NCBI RefSeq assembly: GCF_000342005.1
Contig: NZ_AOHO01000012.1
Span: 1-64,000 of the forward strand
Length of the DNA stretch: 64,000 nucleotides
Reading direction: 5' to 3'
From: Amycolatopsis decaplanina DSM 44594
GTDB lineage: Bacteria > Actinomycetota > Actinomycetes > Mycobacteriales > Pseudonocardiaceae
The notes beneath the pieces are model-generated. The model saw only the letters and a list, made by a program, of their open reading frames with translations. It made no database searches and had not been told where the DNA came from. The position numbers and the translations under genes were made by a program. This document shows, piece by piece, positions 35,782 to 43,671 of the stretch. Each line of letters begins with the position of its first letter. Within the stretch, counting starts at the first letter, position 1.

Positions 35782-36231
35782 TTACGACTCACTCGTCTCG
35801 TTGGCTTCGCCCGGCTCGGCGGACAGATGATCGTGAACGGCGAGCCAGCCCTGGGCGTAACGGTGGAAGACAATGGTCTCCCGCTCCCTGAGCATCACCT
35901 CCGCTCCGAAGGTCACCCGCGTCCGCACCACGTGCGTGAAGATCGCGTTGTCCTCGTCGAGGACCTGCACGGCCCCGTCGAGTGACTGGCAGCTCAGCAC
36001 GCGCATTCCCTCACTTTCCCAGCCACGCCAGATGGTTTCGTATTCGGCCCGGTCGGAGATCACTGTCGGGTGATCGTGGAAAACAAAGGTGGCGTCTGCG
36101 GCAAAACCGGCGAAATAAGCCTCGGTGTCGTGCTTTCCGTACGCGTATACGAGACTGGCCGACATGTCAAGGACCTCGTTGCGGACAATATCGACGCCAA
36201 CTGCCTTGTCACTCTCCGTCATCGCGTACAT
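35782..36231 (-). CDS. SnoaL/NTF2-like small protein
   Basis: 149 residues with the cone-shaped alpha+beta pattern of the NTF2-like superfamily: an N-terminal helix (SLVYAYGKHDTEAYFAGF), DATFVFHDHP, the WRGWESEG helix and a final sheet ending HRYAQGWLAVHDHLS. Members include polyketide cyclases and simple ketosteroid-isomerase-like or stress proteins, so function cannot be assigned. It diverges from the P450 gene across 124 bp. Confidence 0.75.
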   Translation of the reverse strand: MYAMTESDKAVGVDIVRNEVLDMSASLVYAYGKHDTEAYFAGFAADATFVFHDHPTVISDRAEYETIWRGWESEGMRVLSCQSLDGAVQVLDEDNAIFTHVVRTRVTFGAEVMLRERETIVFHRYAQGWLAVHDHLSAEPGEANETSES

Positions 36232-36355
36232 CCATTCTGAACAGGGATGGCCAAGTGGCCAGTAATACGTGGCCTAAAGGCTATATCCAGGATCGCGCGG
36301 GTCGGTCAGGCTACCCCTACCCGCCAGGCACCCCCGAGTTGATCAGGAGTCCGGC

Positions 36356-37570
36356 ATGTCTACGGTTCGTACGCGGCCGACAACCGAACTGTTCGGTGAG
36401 GCATACTTTCAGGATCCACATCCGGCGTGGGAATGGTTGCGCCGGAACGATCCCGTCCACTCGACGATGCTTCCGGGTGGTAGTACCCCGGTCTGGCTGG
36501 TATCCCGGTACGACGAAGTCAAGTCCATCCTGTTGGACGAATCGTTCTCCAATTCTTTCGAGCACGCCCCAGTCGAGTTCCGCGAGTATCTTGGCCTCGG
36601 CGCGGCGAACACGCCCGGCATGACCCAGATGGATCCCCCCGAACACACCCACCTCCGCGGGCTCGTCAGCGGATTGTTCACGGCGCGGCACGTCCAGAAC
36701 CTCGAAGACGAGATCACCACGATCGTCGATCACGTACTGGACGACCTGACCGCCTCACGCGGCCGACCGATGGACGCGGTTCTCGGGCTTGCCTGGATGA
36801 TCGCCACTCGCGTCGCGTGTCATGCGTTGGGCACGCCACGTAGCCAGGCGCGCGAGCTGTCAATCCAGTTGTACACGATGATGTCGACGGATCCTGACAC
36901 GGCAGCGGCGGCGGATCGCGCCAAGAACGAGGTGCGGTCCTGGCTCCTCCGAGCCGTGGTGGAAGCGCCCGGAGGGTATGACGGCGGTCTTGCCCACACC
37001 CTCGCCGCCAACGGCGAACTGGACACTGAGCGGCTGCTTGACCTGCTCATGACGATGATCGAGGGTTGCACCGTCAGTCCGGCCAATCTGCTGAGTATGG
37101 GGTTACTCATTCTGCTCGATCACCCCGAGCAGCTCGCGGCCTTGCGGGCGCGTCCCGACGGTATGACGGCGGTAATCGAGGAGATGCTGCGTTACGAATC
37201 GGTCGCTGCCACCTCGCTGTGGCGCTTTCCCCGCACCGATTGCACGATCGCGGGCAGAACCATCGCGGCATGCGAGCCGGTGTGGCTGCTGCTGGGGTCC
37301 GCGAATCGAGACCCCGCGCGGTTCGAACGGCCGGACGAGTTTGATCCTTTGCGGTCCAACAACAATACGCATCTCGCGTTCGGCCGTGGGCGGCACTCCT
37401 GCTTCGGCAGCGCGCTGGCACAACTGGAGGCGAGAATTTTCTTCACCAGGCTGCTCGAACGCTTTGACACAATCAGTCTCGCCGTCAACCGAGCGGATGT
37501 GCGGTTCCGTCACTGTCTGATGGACCGTGCACTAGCGGCCTTGCCGATCGTTGCCGATAAGGAACGGTGA
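36356..37570 (+). CDS. Cytochrome P450 with atypical I-helix
   Basis: 404 residues, soluble bacterial type. The heme ligand is Cys349 in FGRGRHSCFG; the ExxR pair is in EEMLRYE, and DPPEHTHLRG is conserved near residue 85-95. The I-helix reads MIEGCTVSPANLL where AGxET/DT is usual, so the acid-alcohol pair for oxygen activation is missing. That suggests either a substrate-assisted mechanism or chemistry other than simple hydroxylation. Downstream are a flavin oxidase and an amidinotransferase in the same direction, with tight spacing. A ferredoxin gene lies at 42928. Confidence 0.92.
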   Translation: MSTVRTRPTTELFGEAYFQDPHPAWEWLRRNDPVHSTMLPGGSTPVWLVSRYDEVKSILLDESFSNSFEHAPVEFREYLGLGAANTPGMTQMDPPEHTHLRGLVSGLFTARHVQNLEDEITTIVDHVLDDLTASRGRPMDAVLGLAWMIATRVACHALGTPRSQARELSIQLYTMMSTDPDTAAAADRAKNEVRSWLLRAVVEAPGGYDGGLAHTLAANGELDTERLLDLLMTMIEGCTVSPANLLSMGLLILLDHPEQLAALRARPDGMTAVIEEMLRYESVAATSLWRFPRTDCTIAGRTIAACEPVWLLLGSANRDPARFERPDEFDPLRSNNNTHLAFGRGRHSCFGSALAQLEARIFFTRLLERFDTISLAVNRADVRFRHCLMDRALAALPIVADKER

Positions 37571-37577
37571 TGTCATC

Positions 37578-39134
37578 ATGGACGAAATCCAGCCTTCCTT
37601 GGAATCCGAAGACGTGAGGTCGCGTCTGCCTCAGGCGATCAGGGAATGGCAGGAGATCCTGGCTGATAAATGGGTGTCGACTGCCGAGGATGATGTCGAT
37701 AAATGGGGCCAAGCCACTTACCCGACGAATGCCGTACCACTGGCGGTCGTCTGGCCGGCCACCGCCGACGACGTCGCGTCGTGCCTGAAAGTAGCGGCGC
37801 GGCACCGAGTCCCCCTATACACCGTGAGCACCGGGCGCAATTGGGGGCTGGGCTCGGCCGTCCCGCCCCGTCCTGGCTGCGTCCTCATGGTGCTGACGCG
37901 CATGAACCGGATCGTCGATTTCGACGAGGAGCTTGCCTATGTCGCGGTGCAGCCCGGTGTGACGCAGCGGCAGCTAAGCGAATTCCTGGCGTCGCGTGGG
38001 TCGCGACTGCAATTCGGTGTCACCGGCAGTTCGCCGGATTCGAGCATCGTCGGCAACGTTCTCGAACGAGGCGATGCCGAGGGCGTGAACGGAGACCGGT
38101 TTGAGAACGTCTGCGCCCTCGAGGTGGTTCTCTCGACCGGCGAAACGATCCGAACCGGGTTTTCCCGCTTCCCTGGCGCGCTGACGAAATCGCTCCATCG
38201 CTGGGGAGTTGGGCCGTGGCTGGACGGTATTTTCACACAGTCGAACTTCGGCGTCGTCACCCAGTTGACGTTGTGGCTGGCGCCGAGGCCCGCTGGCGCA
38301 CGTACGTTCAGCTTCGCAGTCGACTCCGACGAATCCCTGTCCCGGCTCATCGACGCGTTGCGGCGGTTGCGGCTGAGCCGGGTCCTAGACGGCGGTCTGG
38401 TGTTCGCCAACGACGTGCGGGCCATCGCTGAGCAACGCCAGTTCCCGTTCGATGAGTGCGATTCCGGCCAGGCGTTGCCCTCTGAGGTGCTGAGCCGGCT
38501 CCGCCATGAACACGGCGTGCTTCGATGGAACGGCGGGGGCGTCATCTACGCCGCGGACGATGCCATCTCGGAAGCGCTCTGGTCCCACGTCCAGGCCGAA
38601 CTGTCCAGCTGCACGGAAATACTCGAGTCCGCTACCGGAGACGCGATCGTCGAGGCAGCCGCAGCTGGCACCCCGGTCGAAACTCACCTTCGCATGGCCT
38701 ACTGGCGGCTTCGTAAGCCGATCCCGGACTCCCCGTTGCATCTGGACCGGGACGGCTGCGGGCTGATCTGGTGCTGTCCGGTCGTTCCCTTCGTCGGAGC
38801 GCATGTTGTCGCCGCCGCCGCGATCGTGCGGGAGGTCTGCACCGATGCCGGTTTCGAGACGAACATCGGCCTGCATCTAGTAGCGCCCCGCAGTATCGCG
38901 ATGACGGTCGCGATCCCGTTCGACCGCAGCGTCGAATCCGAGAGCAAACGCGCGGCGGAAGCCAGCGCGCTCATGCACAAGCGGTTCGCTGAAGCCGGCT
39001 ACATCCCCTATCGCGTGCCGACCAGCAGCATGGACGTCATGCATCGAGCCAGTGACGATTCACTGCCAATACTTCGCCGGCTCAAGTCAGCACTGGATCC
39101 CGCCAATGTCCTGTCGCCGGGGCGTTACGAATAA
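37578..39134 (+). CDS. FAD-linked oxidase, vanillyl-alcohol oxidase/4-cresol dehydrogenase type
   Basis: 518 residues. ATG at 37578 begins just after the P450 stop. The PCMH FAD domain (~40-230) shows STGRNWGLGSAVPPRPG and SSIVGNVLERGD, both typical of VAO and p-cresol methylhydroxylase. Residues ~240-510 form the substrate cap and C-terminal domain. Family members oxidise para-substituted phenols (alcohol, cresol, amine or eugenol-type substrates) via a quinone methide. A phenolic substrate would match the aromatic branch of the neighbouring cluster, but this link is inference. The covalent flavin attachment residue could not be identified by eye. Confidence 0.88.
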   Translation: MDEIQPSLESEDVRSRLPQAIREWQEILADKWVSTAEDDVDKWGQATYPTNAVPLAVVWPATADDVASCLKVAARHRVPLYTVSTGRNWGLGSAVPPRPGCVLMVLTRMNRIVDFDEELAYVAVQPGVTQRQLSEFLASRGSRLQFGVTGSSPDSSIVGNVLERGDAEGVNGDRFENVCALEVVLSTGETIRTGFSRFPGALTKSLHRWGVGPWLDGIFTQSNFGVVTQLTLWLAPRPAGARTFSFAVDSDESLSRLIDALRRLRLSRVLDGGLVFANDVRAIAEQRQFPFDECDSGQALPSEVLSRLRHEHGVLRWNGGGVIYAADDAISEALWSHVQAELSSCTEILESATGDAIVEAAAAGTPVETHLRMAYWRLRKPIPDSPLHLDRDGCGLIWCCPVVPFVGAHVVAAAAIVREVCTDAGFETNIGLHLVAPRSIAMTVAIPFDRSVESESKRAAEASALMHKRFAEAGYIPYRVPTSSMDVMHRASDDSLPILRRLKSALDPANVLSPGRYE

Positions 39135-39155
39135 GCCAACTTGATCGGAGTAGCC

Positions 39156-40280
39156 GTGAAAATCAATAGCTACGACGAGTGGTCGCCACTCAGGGAAGTC
39201 ATCGTCGGATCAGGTATCAACTTGACGCAGCACGACATTGAGCTGTCGTTCAAGCTGTTCTTCCATGACGAGGCCAACTCCGCGTTCTACTACCCGAAAT
39301 ACCAGCCGGGGCGGACCGGGGCGAAGGATTCGCATGCGCCGAAGACACGCTACGTCGAAGAACTCGAGGAGGACATCGAGTTGTTCGTCGACGCACTGAA
39401 GCAGTTATCGGTGAGTGTGCATCGGCCACTCGAACTCTCCGGCCCCAATGTCATTACCACGCCCTCGTTCTCGGCGACGCCGACACCGGCACTCAACGTC
39501 CGCGATCAGGCTATCGTCTTCGGCGACGAGGTCATCGAAACGCCGCCGCAGGTGCGTGCCCGGTACTTCGAGAACGACCTGCTGAAGCCGGTTCTGTATG
39601 ACTATTTCCGACAGGGCAGCCGGTGGACGACCATGCCGCGGCCCGTCATGACGGACCTCTCGTTCGACACGGAGTGGGTGTCTGGTCAGAACACGCCGGC
39701 CGCGGAGAGCATCGTCAAAAGGACACCATCCCCCGCGGACATCGGCTTCGAGATCATGATCGACGCGGCCCAGTGTCTCCGGTTCGGCCGGGACGTGATC
39801 GTCAACGTGGCGACCGAAAACCACGAGCTGGGATTGGAGTGGCTGCGCCGCCACCTTGAAGGACGGTTCCGGCTGCACACCGTCAAAAGGCTCTCGGGCA
39901 ACCACATCGACAGCCTGGTGCTGCCGTTACGCCCCGGCACCCTGCTGCTGCGGAACGAGTCCGTTGTGGACTACCTGCCTGAGCAGCTGCGAAGCTGGGA
40001 CCGGATCCTCGCGCCCGAGCCCAGCGAGAACAACTTCCCCGCTTACGATGACGACGACCTGATTCTCACCACGCCATACATCGACATGAATGTACTCTCG
40101 ATCGACGCAGAGACCATCGTGGTGAACTCATTGTCCCCGGAACTCATACGCCGCCTGGAAGCTGCGGGCTTCACCGTCGTCCCGGTCCGGCACCGGCACC
40201 GCCGCCTGTTTGGCGGTGGGTTCCACTGCTTCACCCTCGATACGGTGCGAGACGGCGGGCCGGAGGACTATTGGGACTAA
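39156..40280 (+). CDS. Glycine-amidinotransferase family protein
   Basis: 374 residues. GTG at 39156 is preferred because CGGAG lies just upstream; TTG at 39141 is possible. The family folds as a five-bladed propeller and moves an amidino group from arginine to an amine through a Cys intermediate. Seen here: the start SYDEWSPLREVIVG, the active-site Asp/His region (MIDAAQCLRFGRDV and NHIDSLVLPLRPG) and the nucleophile Cys358 in GGGFHCFTLD near the C-terminus, as in StrB-type and AGAT enzymes. A guanidino group on an aminocyclitol or amino acid is therefore a likely product feature. The stop is followed directly by an IS5-type element. Confidence 0.9.
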   Translation: MKINSYDEWSPLREVIVGSGINLTQHDIELSFKLFFHDEANSAFYYPKYQPGRTGAKDSHAPKTRYVEELEEDIELFVDALKQLSVSVHRPLELSGPNVITTPSFSATPTPALNVRDQAIVFGDEVIETPPQVRARYFENDLLKPVLYDYFRQGSRWTTMPRPVMTDLSFDTEWVSGQNTPAAESIVKRTPSPADIGFEIMIDAAQCLRFGRDVIVNVATENHELGLEWLRRHLEGRFRLHTVKRLSGNHIDSLVLPLRPGTLLLRNESVVDYLPEQLRSWDRILAPEPSENNFPAYDDDDLILTTPYIDMNVLSIDAETIVVNSLSPELIRRLEAAGFTVVPVRHRHRRLFGGGFHCFTLDTVRDGGPEDYWD

Positions 40281-41176
40281 GACCGCATCTCATTTGGATG
40301 TGTTGTCAGGTGGGCGATATCGTTGATCGGCGATGACTGATGTGGAGAAGTGGTGTCCGGAGCCGTTGTGGCTGCTGGCGTACCCGTTGTTGCCCGATGC
40401 GCCGCAACGCCACCAGGGCGGAGGTCGGCGCCGGCTAGACGATCGTGCGGTGCTGGCCGCGATCCTGTATGTGTTGCAGACCGGTTGTGCCTGGTCGGCG
40501 CTGCCCACCTCGTTCGGAGTCAGTGCCGCGACCGCGCATCGCCGGTTCACTGAGTGGGTCGAGGCGGACGTGTTCGTCCGGTTGCACCAGATGATGCTGG
40601 ATCTGCTCGGTTCTGCCGGAGCGATCGACTGGTCACGAGCGTCGGTGGATGCCATGCAGGTCAGGGCGGTAAAAGGGGGGATCTGACCGGCCCCAGTCCG
40701 GTCGATCGAGGCAAGCCGGGCTCGAAGATTCACGCGATGAGCGAGCGTGGTGGTATCCCGTTGTCGGTGGTCATCTCCGCGGCCAACCGCAACGACCACC
40801 TGGAGTTCGAGAAGGTGGTCGATGCGGTCGCGCCGGTCACCGGACCGGCCGGACGTCCCCGGCGTCGCACGGACAAGCTGCACGCGGACAAGGGCTACGA
40901 CTACGCGACCTGCCGCAAGACGCTGCGTCGACGGGGCATCGTCGCCCGGATCGCCCGCCGGGGTATCGAGTCGGCCAAACGGCTGGGGCGCCACCGCTAC
41001 GTCATCGAACGGACCCTGGAGTGGGTTTCCCGGTTCCGTCGGCTGGCACGCCGCTACGAGCGCAAGGCCGCCCATTTCCTGGGTTTCGCCCAACTGGCTT
41101 GCGCGGTGATCTGCTACCGCCGAGCCGTCAAGCTGGATCTCCTGACCCACAACAACCCCAAATGAGACACGGTCTG
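40281..41176 (+). mobile_element. IS5-family insertion sequence, apparently intact
   Basis: About 0.9 kb with imperfect terminal inverted repeats: left AGACCGCATCTCATTTGG (from 40280) and right, read inward on the other strand, AGACCGTGTCTCATTTGG (to 41176). It begins at the very end of the amidinotransferase stop codon. It encodes one transposase in two overlapping frames. Confidence 0.8.
40333..41165 (+). CDS. IS5-type transposase, two frames joined by -1 frameshift
   Basis: The first frame (40333-40686) carries the N-terminal helix-turn-helix part (CPEPLWLLAYPLLPD; LQTGCAWSALP; ASVDAMQVRA). The second, in the -1 frame and ending at 41165, carries GPSPVDRGKPGSKIHAMSE, LHADKGYDYATC and the RFRRLARRYER segment with the final catalytic Glu region (ERTLEWVSRF). 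The frames overlap at a run AAAAGGGGGG (near 40669-40678). A programmed -1 slip there is common in this IS group, so the split need not mean inactivity. The full product would be ~277 residues. Confidence 0.8.
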
Positions 41177-41180
41177 AGCC

Positions 41181-41632
41181 GTGTCCTGTAGGTCACGGGA
41201 GCCAGAGCTCGATTGCGGCGATGGTGAGTTCGGCCTGGTAGTAGGCGGCGCGTTTGGCGTAGCGGGTGGCCAGGTCGCGGAACTGTTTGAGCCGGTTGAA
41301 GCACCACTCGACCACGTTGCGCTGTTTATGGACTCAGCATCGAACGCGGGTGGTCGTCCGCCGCTGCGGCCTTTGGCTGTGCGGCGGGCGATCTGGTCGT
41401 CCCGTTCCGGGCTGACAACCTGACCCGCCGGTCTCGCATCGCCCGGCGGGTTGAAGGATGCGAAACGCCTTGTCCGCGATCACCGTGTCCAGTCGGAGGC
41501 GTGGCCGGCCTGGACCGATCGGGGCGACGGTGATGCCGTCCAGTAGCGGAACCAGCTGCGGGTTGTCTCCGGCTTGGCCCGGGGTGAGCAGGAACCGCAT
41601 CGGCAGGCCCCGCCCGACCACTTACAGGACAC
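41181..41632 (-). mobile_element. Deleted IS5-like remnant
   Basis: Ends match as inverted repeats (GTGTCCTGTAGGTC at 41181 and its counterpart at 41616-41632). On the minus strand it encodes pieces of another IS5-like transposase: MRFLLTPGQAGDN, LDTVIADKAFRI, then, in a different frame, VVEWCFNRLKQFRDLATRYA and the end AIELWLP. The middle is missing and the N-terminus absent, so it is a dead copy only 4 bp from the complete IS. Confidence 0.75.
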
Positions 41633-41833
41633 GCCCTAAGTCATTCGGGCCTGGCGACCACGAACTCCTTGATCAGGAGCTACGAAGAAGGTAACGAGGC
41701 TGCCGCGTTCCGCTGGTCCTCCGCTCGCCCCTCCCGGTCAGGTGGGCCGAACGGGCAGAAATTCTAAACATAAACTCTGCTTGCGCTTCTGTCTGCGGCT
41801 CCGACATCTGAGCCCACTCGGTAGTATCACGAG

Positions 41834-42940
41834 ATGATCGGCTCCCCAGCTGTAGTCGCAGCCGCTGTTCGTGACCTGGTGGACGCGGAGGTGGCAAAGG
41901 CGGCCAAACGTGTCGACGAGGACGGTGTCCACCCCGTCGAGGTGCTCGGCCGCCTCGGACTGGCGGGTGCTTTCCGCTCTCACATCGAAGGCGGGAAGCA
42001 GCCCGGCCTCGACATCGCCATCGCGACGACGGCGGCCATCTCGGAAGCCTGCCTGACGACCGGTTTCTGCACGTGGTGCCAGCACTCGGCGGCCTGGCTC
42101 CTGGTGAACAGCGACAACGTCGAGCTGTGCTCGCGGTTGCTGCCCGACGTTGCGAACGGCACCGTCATGGCCGGTGTCGGGCTCGCGAACCCGGTGAAGG
42201 CCATGAGCGGCACCGAGCAGTTCAAGCTACGTGCTGAACCCGTTTCGGGTGGTTACCTGGTCAGCGGCGCCCAGCCGTGGATATCCAACATGGACGAAGG
42301 GCACTGGTTCGCCACGGTTTTCGCCCACGTGGCCGACCCGTCCCACCGGATCATGGCGATGGTGCGCTGCGGACAGCCGGGCGTGACGATTCGGCCGAAC
42401 GTCCACATGACGTCGATGCGTGGTAGCGCGACGGTGACGGCCCTGTTCAAGGAGGCCTTCATCCCCACCGGTCAGGTCCTGGCGGACCCGGCCGAAGACC
42501 TGCTGGCCCGTGCCTACCCGGGAATCGTCCTGCTGCAGACCGGAATGGCGTTGGGGGTGATCGGGGCGAGCGTCGCCATGATGCGCGAGTTCGACGCTGG
42601 GCAGTCAGAGAGCAACCGGTACCTGCCGCGCCACCCGGACGACTTCGCGGCCGACCGGGACCAGCTGCGGGACCGGATCACGCGGCTCACCGAAACGCCG
42701 CTCGACGACTCTCCCGGCTACCTCCGGTCGGTGTTCGAGACTCGGTTCAAGGCCAGTGAGCTCACCCTGGCGGCCACGCGGATGGCCATGCTGCGTGCCG
42801 GACTACCGGCCTTCATGCAGGGGTCTCCGGTGGACCGGAGAATGCGCGAGGGCAACTTCGTCGCGACGATCACACCGTCGATGAGGTTCCTCGTCCGTGC
42901 TCTGGCGACGATGGGCAGGAGGACGCCGTGGCCGACCTGA
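41834..42940 (+). CDS. Acyl-CoA dehydrogenase-like flavoprotein
   Basis: 368 residues. It has the acyl-CoA dehydrogenase plan: N-terminal helices, a middle beta domain (GVGLANPVK; VSGAQPWISNMDEGHWF, analogous to the substrate/flavin strand) and a C-terminal four-helix bundle (LARAYPGIVLLQTGMALG). The usual catalytic Glu position is not obvious to me. Flavin-dependent monooxygenases and N-oxygenases share this fold, so hydroxylation of a carrier-bound or small substrate is also possible. It overlaps the ferredoxin gene by 13 bp, suggesting a redox partnership that true acyl-CoA dehydrogenases do not need. Confidence 0.8.
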   Translation: MIGSPAVVAAAVRDLVDAEVAKAAKRVDEDGVHPVEVLGRLGLAGAFRSHIEGGKQPGLDIAIATTAAISEACLTTGFCTWCQHSAAWLLVNSDNVELCSRLLPDVANGTVMAGVGLANPVKAMSGTEQFKLRAEPVSGGYLVSGAQPWISNMDEGHWFATVFAHVADPSHRIMAMVRCGQPGVTIRPNVHMTSMRGSATVTALFKEAFIPTGQVLADPAEDLLARAYPGIVLLQTGMALGVIGASVAMMREFDAGQSESNRYLPRHPDDFAADRDQLRDRITRLTETPLDDSPGYLRSVFETRFKASELTLAATRMAMLRAGLPAFMQGSPVDRRMREGNFVATITPSMRFLVRALATMGRRTPWPT

Positions 42941-43308
42941 TCGTCACCGCTCCCACCGGCGGCGAGAGCGCTCTCGACGGCACTGGAACCGAGACGGTCA
43001 TGGAGCGCGTGCGGCAGGCGGGTCTTCCGGTGCGCGGCGAGTGCGGTGGATCGATGTACTGCGGGACATGCCACGTGATCGTCGATCCGGCGTGGGCCGG
43101 GCGGCTCAAGCCGCCCGGCGAGGAGGAAACCGACCTGCTCGACACGCTGCACGACCGGCAGCAGACGTCCCGCCTCGGCTGTCAGATCACCATGACGGAC
43201 GAACTCCACGGACTTCGCGTGCGGCTCCCCGGAACGCTCGCCCGACCTCCGCGGCAGCGGACGTCAGGCAATCCCGGCACGATATCGCCGCTATCGGCGC
43301 GGGGATGA
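42928..43308 (+). CDS. [2Fe-2S] ferredoxin, adrenodoxin/putidaredoxin type
   Basis: 126 residues. Cluster ligands are Cys39, Cys45, Cys48 (ECGGSMYCGTCHV) and Cys85 (RLGCQI), the C-x5-C-x2-C...C pattern of P450-type ferredoxins. The last ~25 residues are a low-complexity tail. It starts with GTG inside the end of the acyl-CoA dehydrogenase-like gene. It could serve that flavoprotein or the P450 encoded at 36356. No ferredoxin reductase is present in the window. Confidence 0.9.
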   Translation: MADLIVTAPTGGESALDGTGTETVMERVRQAGLPVRGECGGSMYCGTCHVIVDPAWAGRLKPPGEEETDLLDTLHDRQQTSRLGCQITMTDELHGLRVRLPGTLARPPRQRTSGNPGTISPLSARG

Positions 43309-43491
43309 GCGGCATCTGCCAGTGCTCGCAGGTCGGTGAACCGCTGGTGCTCGTCGACGGACAGCGGAGCCGGCAGTTCTTCCCTGAGATCGATGCCAGC
43401 CACGTTGCTCGGCAAGGCGATAACCAACGAGACGACTCGCGCATCGGGCGGTGGTCGCCACCGCGGGCCTTCGCCGCTTGAGACTGGTAGC

Positions 43492-43671
43492 TCAGCGACG
43501 GGAACGCCAGCTGGTGGCGGCCTGGAATGGGACGGGGCGCGGACGGGAAGGCGCAGGTTGCGGGGGAGCGGTCCGGGGTGCGGCGCCGAGCGCTGAAAGG
43601 ACCGCGACCAGCGCCGCCAGCTCGTCATCGTCCGGGGAACCATGCAGGACCCGGACGGTCACGTCGGCCAT
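43492..43671 (-). CDS. Acyl-CoA carboxylase epsilon subunit
   Basis: 59 residues. It starts with ATG at 43671, overlapping the stop of the carboxylase beta gene (TGATG). The sequence begins VTVRVLHGSPDDDELAALVA and ends in a Pro/Arg-rich tail with a Trp (TSWRSRR). This is the size, position and opening pattern of the small epsilon subunits that stabilise actinobacterial acetyl/propionyl-CoA carboxylases. It is too short for most automatic thresholds. Confidence 0.8.
   Translation of the reverse strand: MADVTVRVLHGSPDDDELAALVAVLSALGAAPRTAPPQPAPSRPRPVPFQAATSWRSRR

Noticed and set aside
40333-41165. Calling the IS5 transposase a pseudogene because of its two frames
   Set aside because: The frames meet at an A4G6 run typical of programmed -1 frameshifting in this IS group, and both halves look intact.
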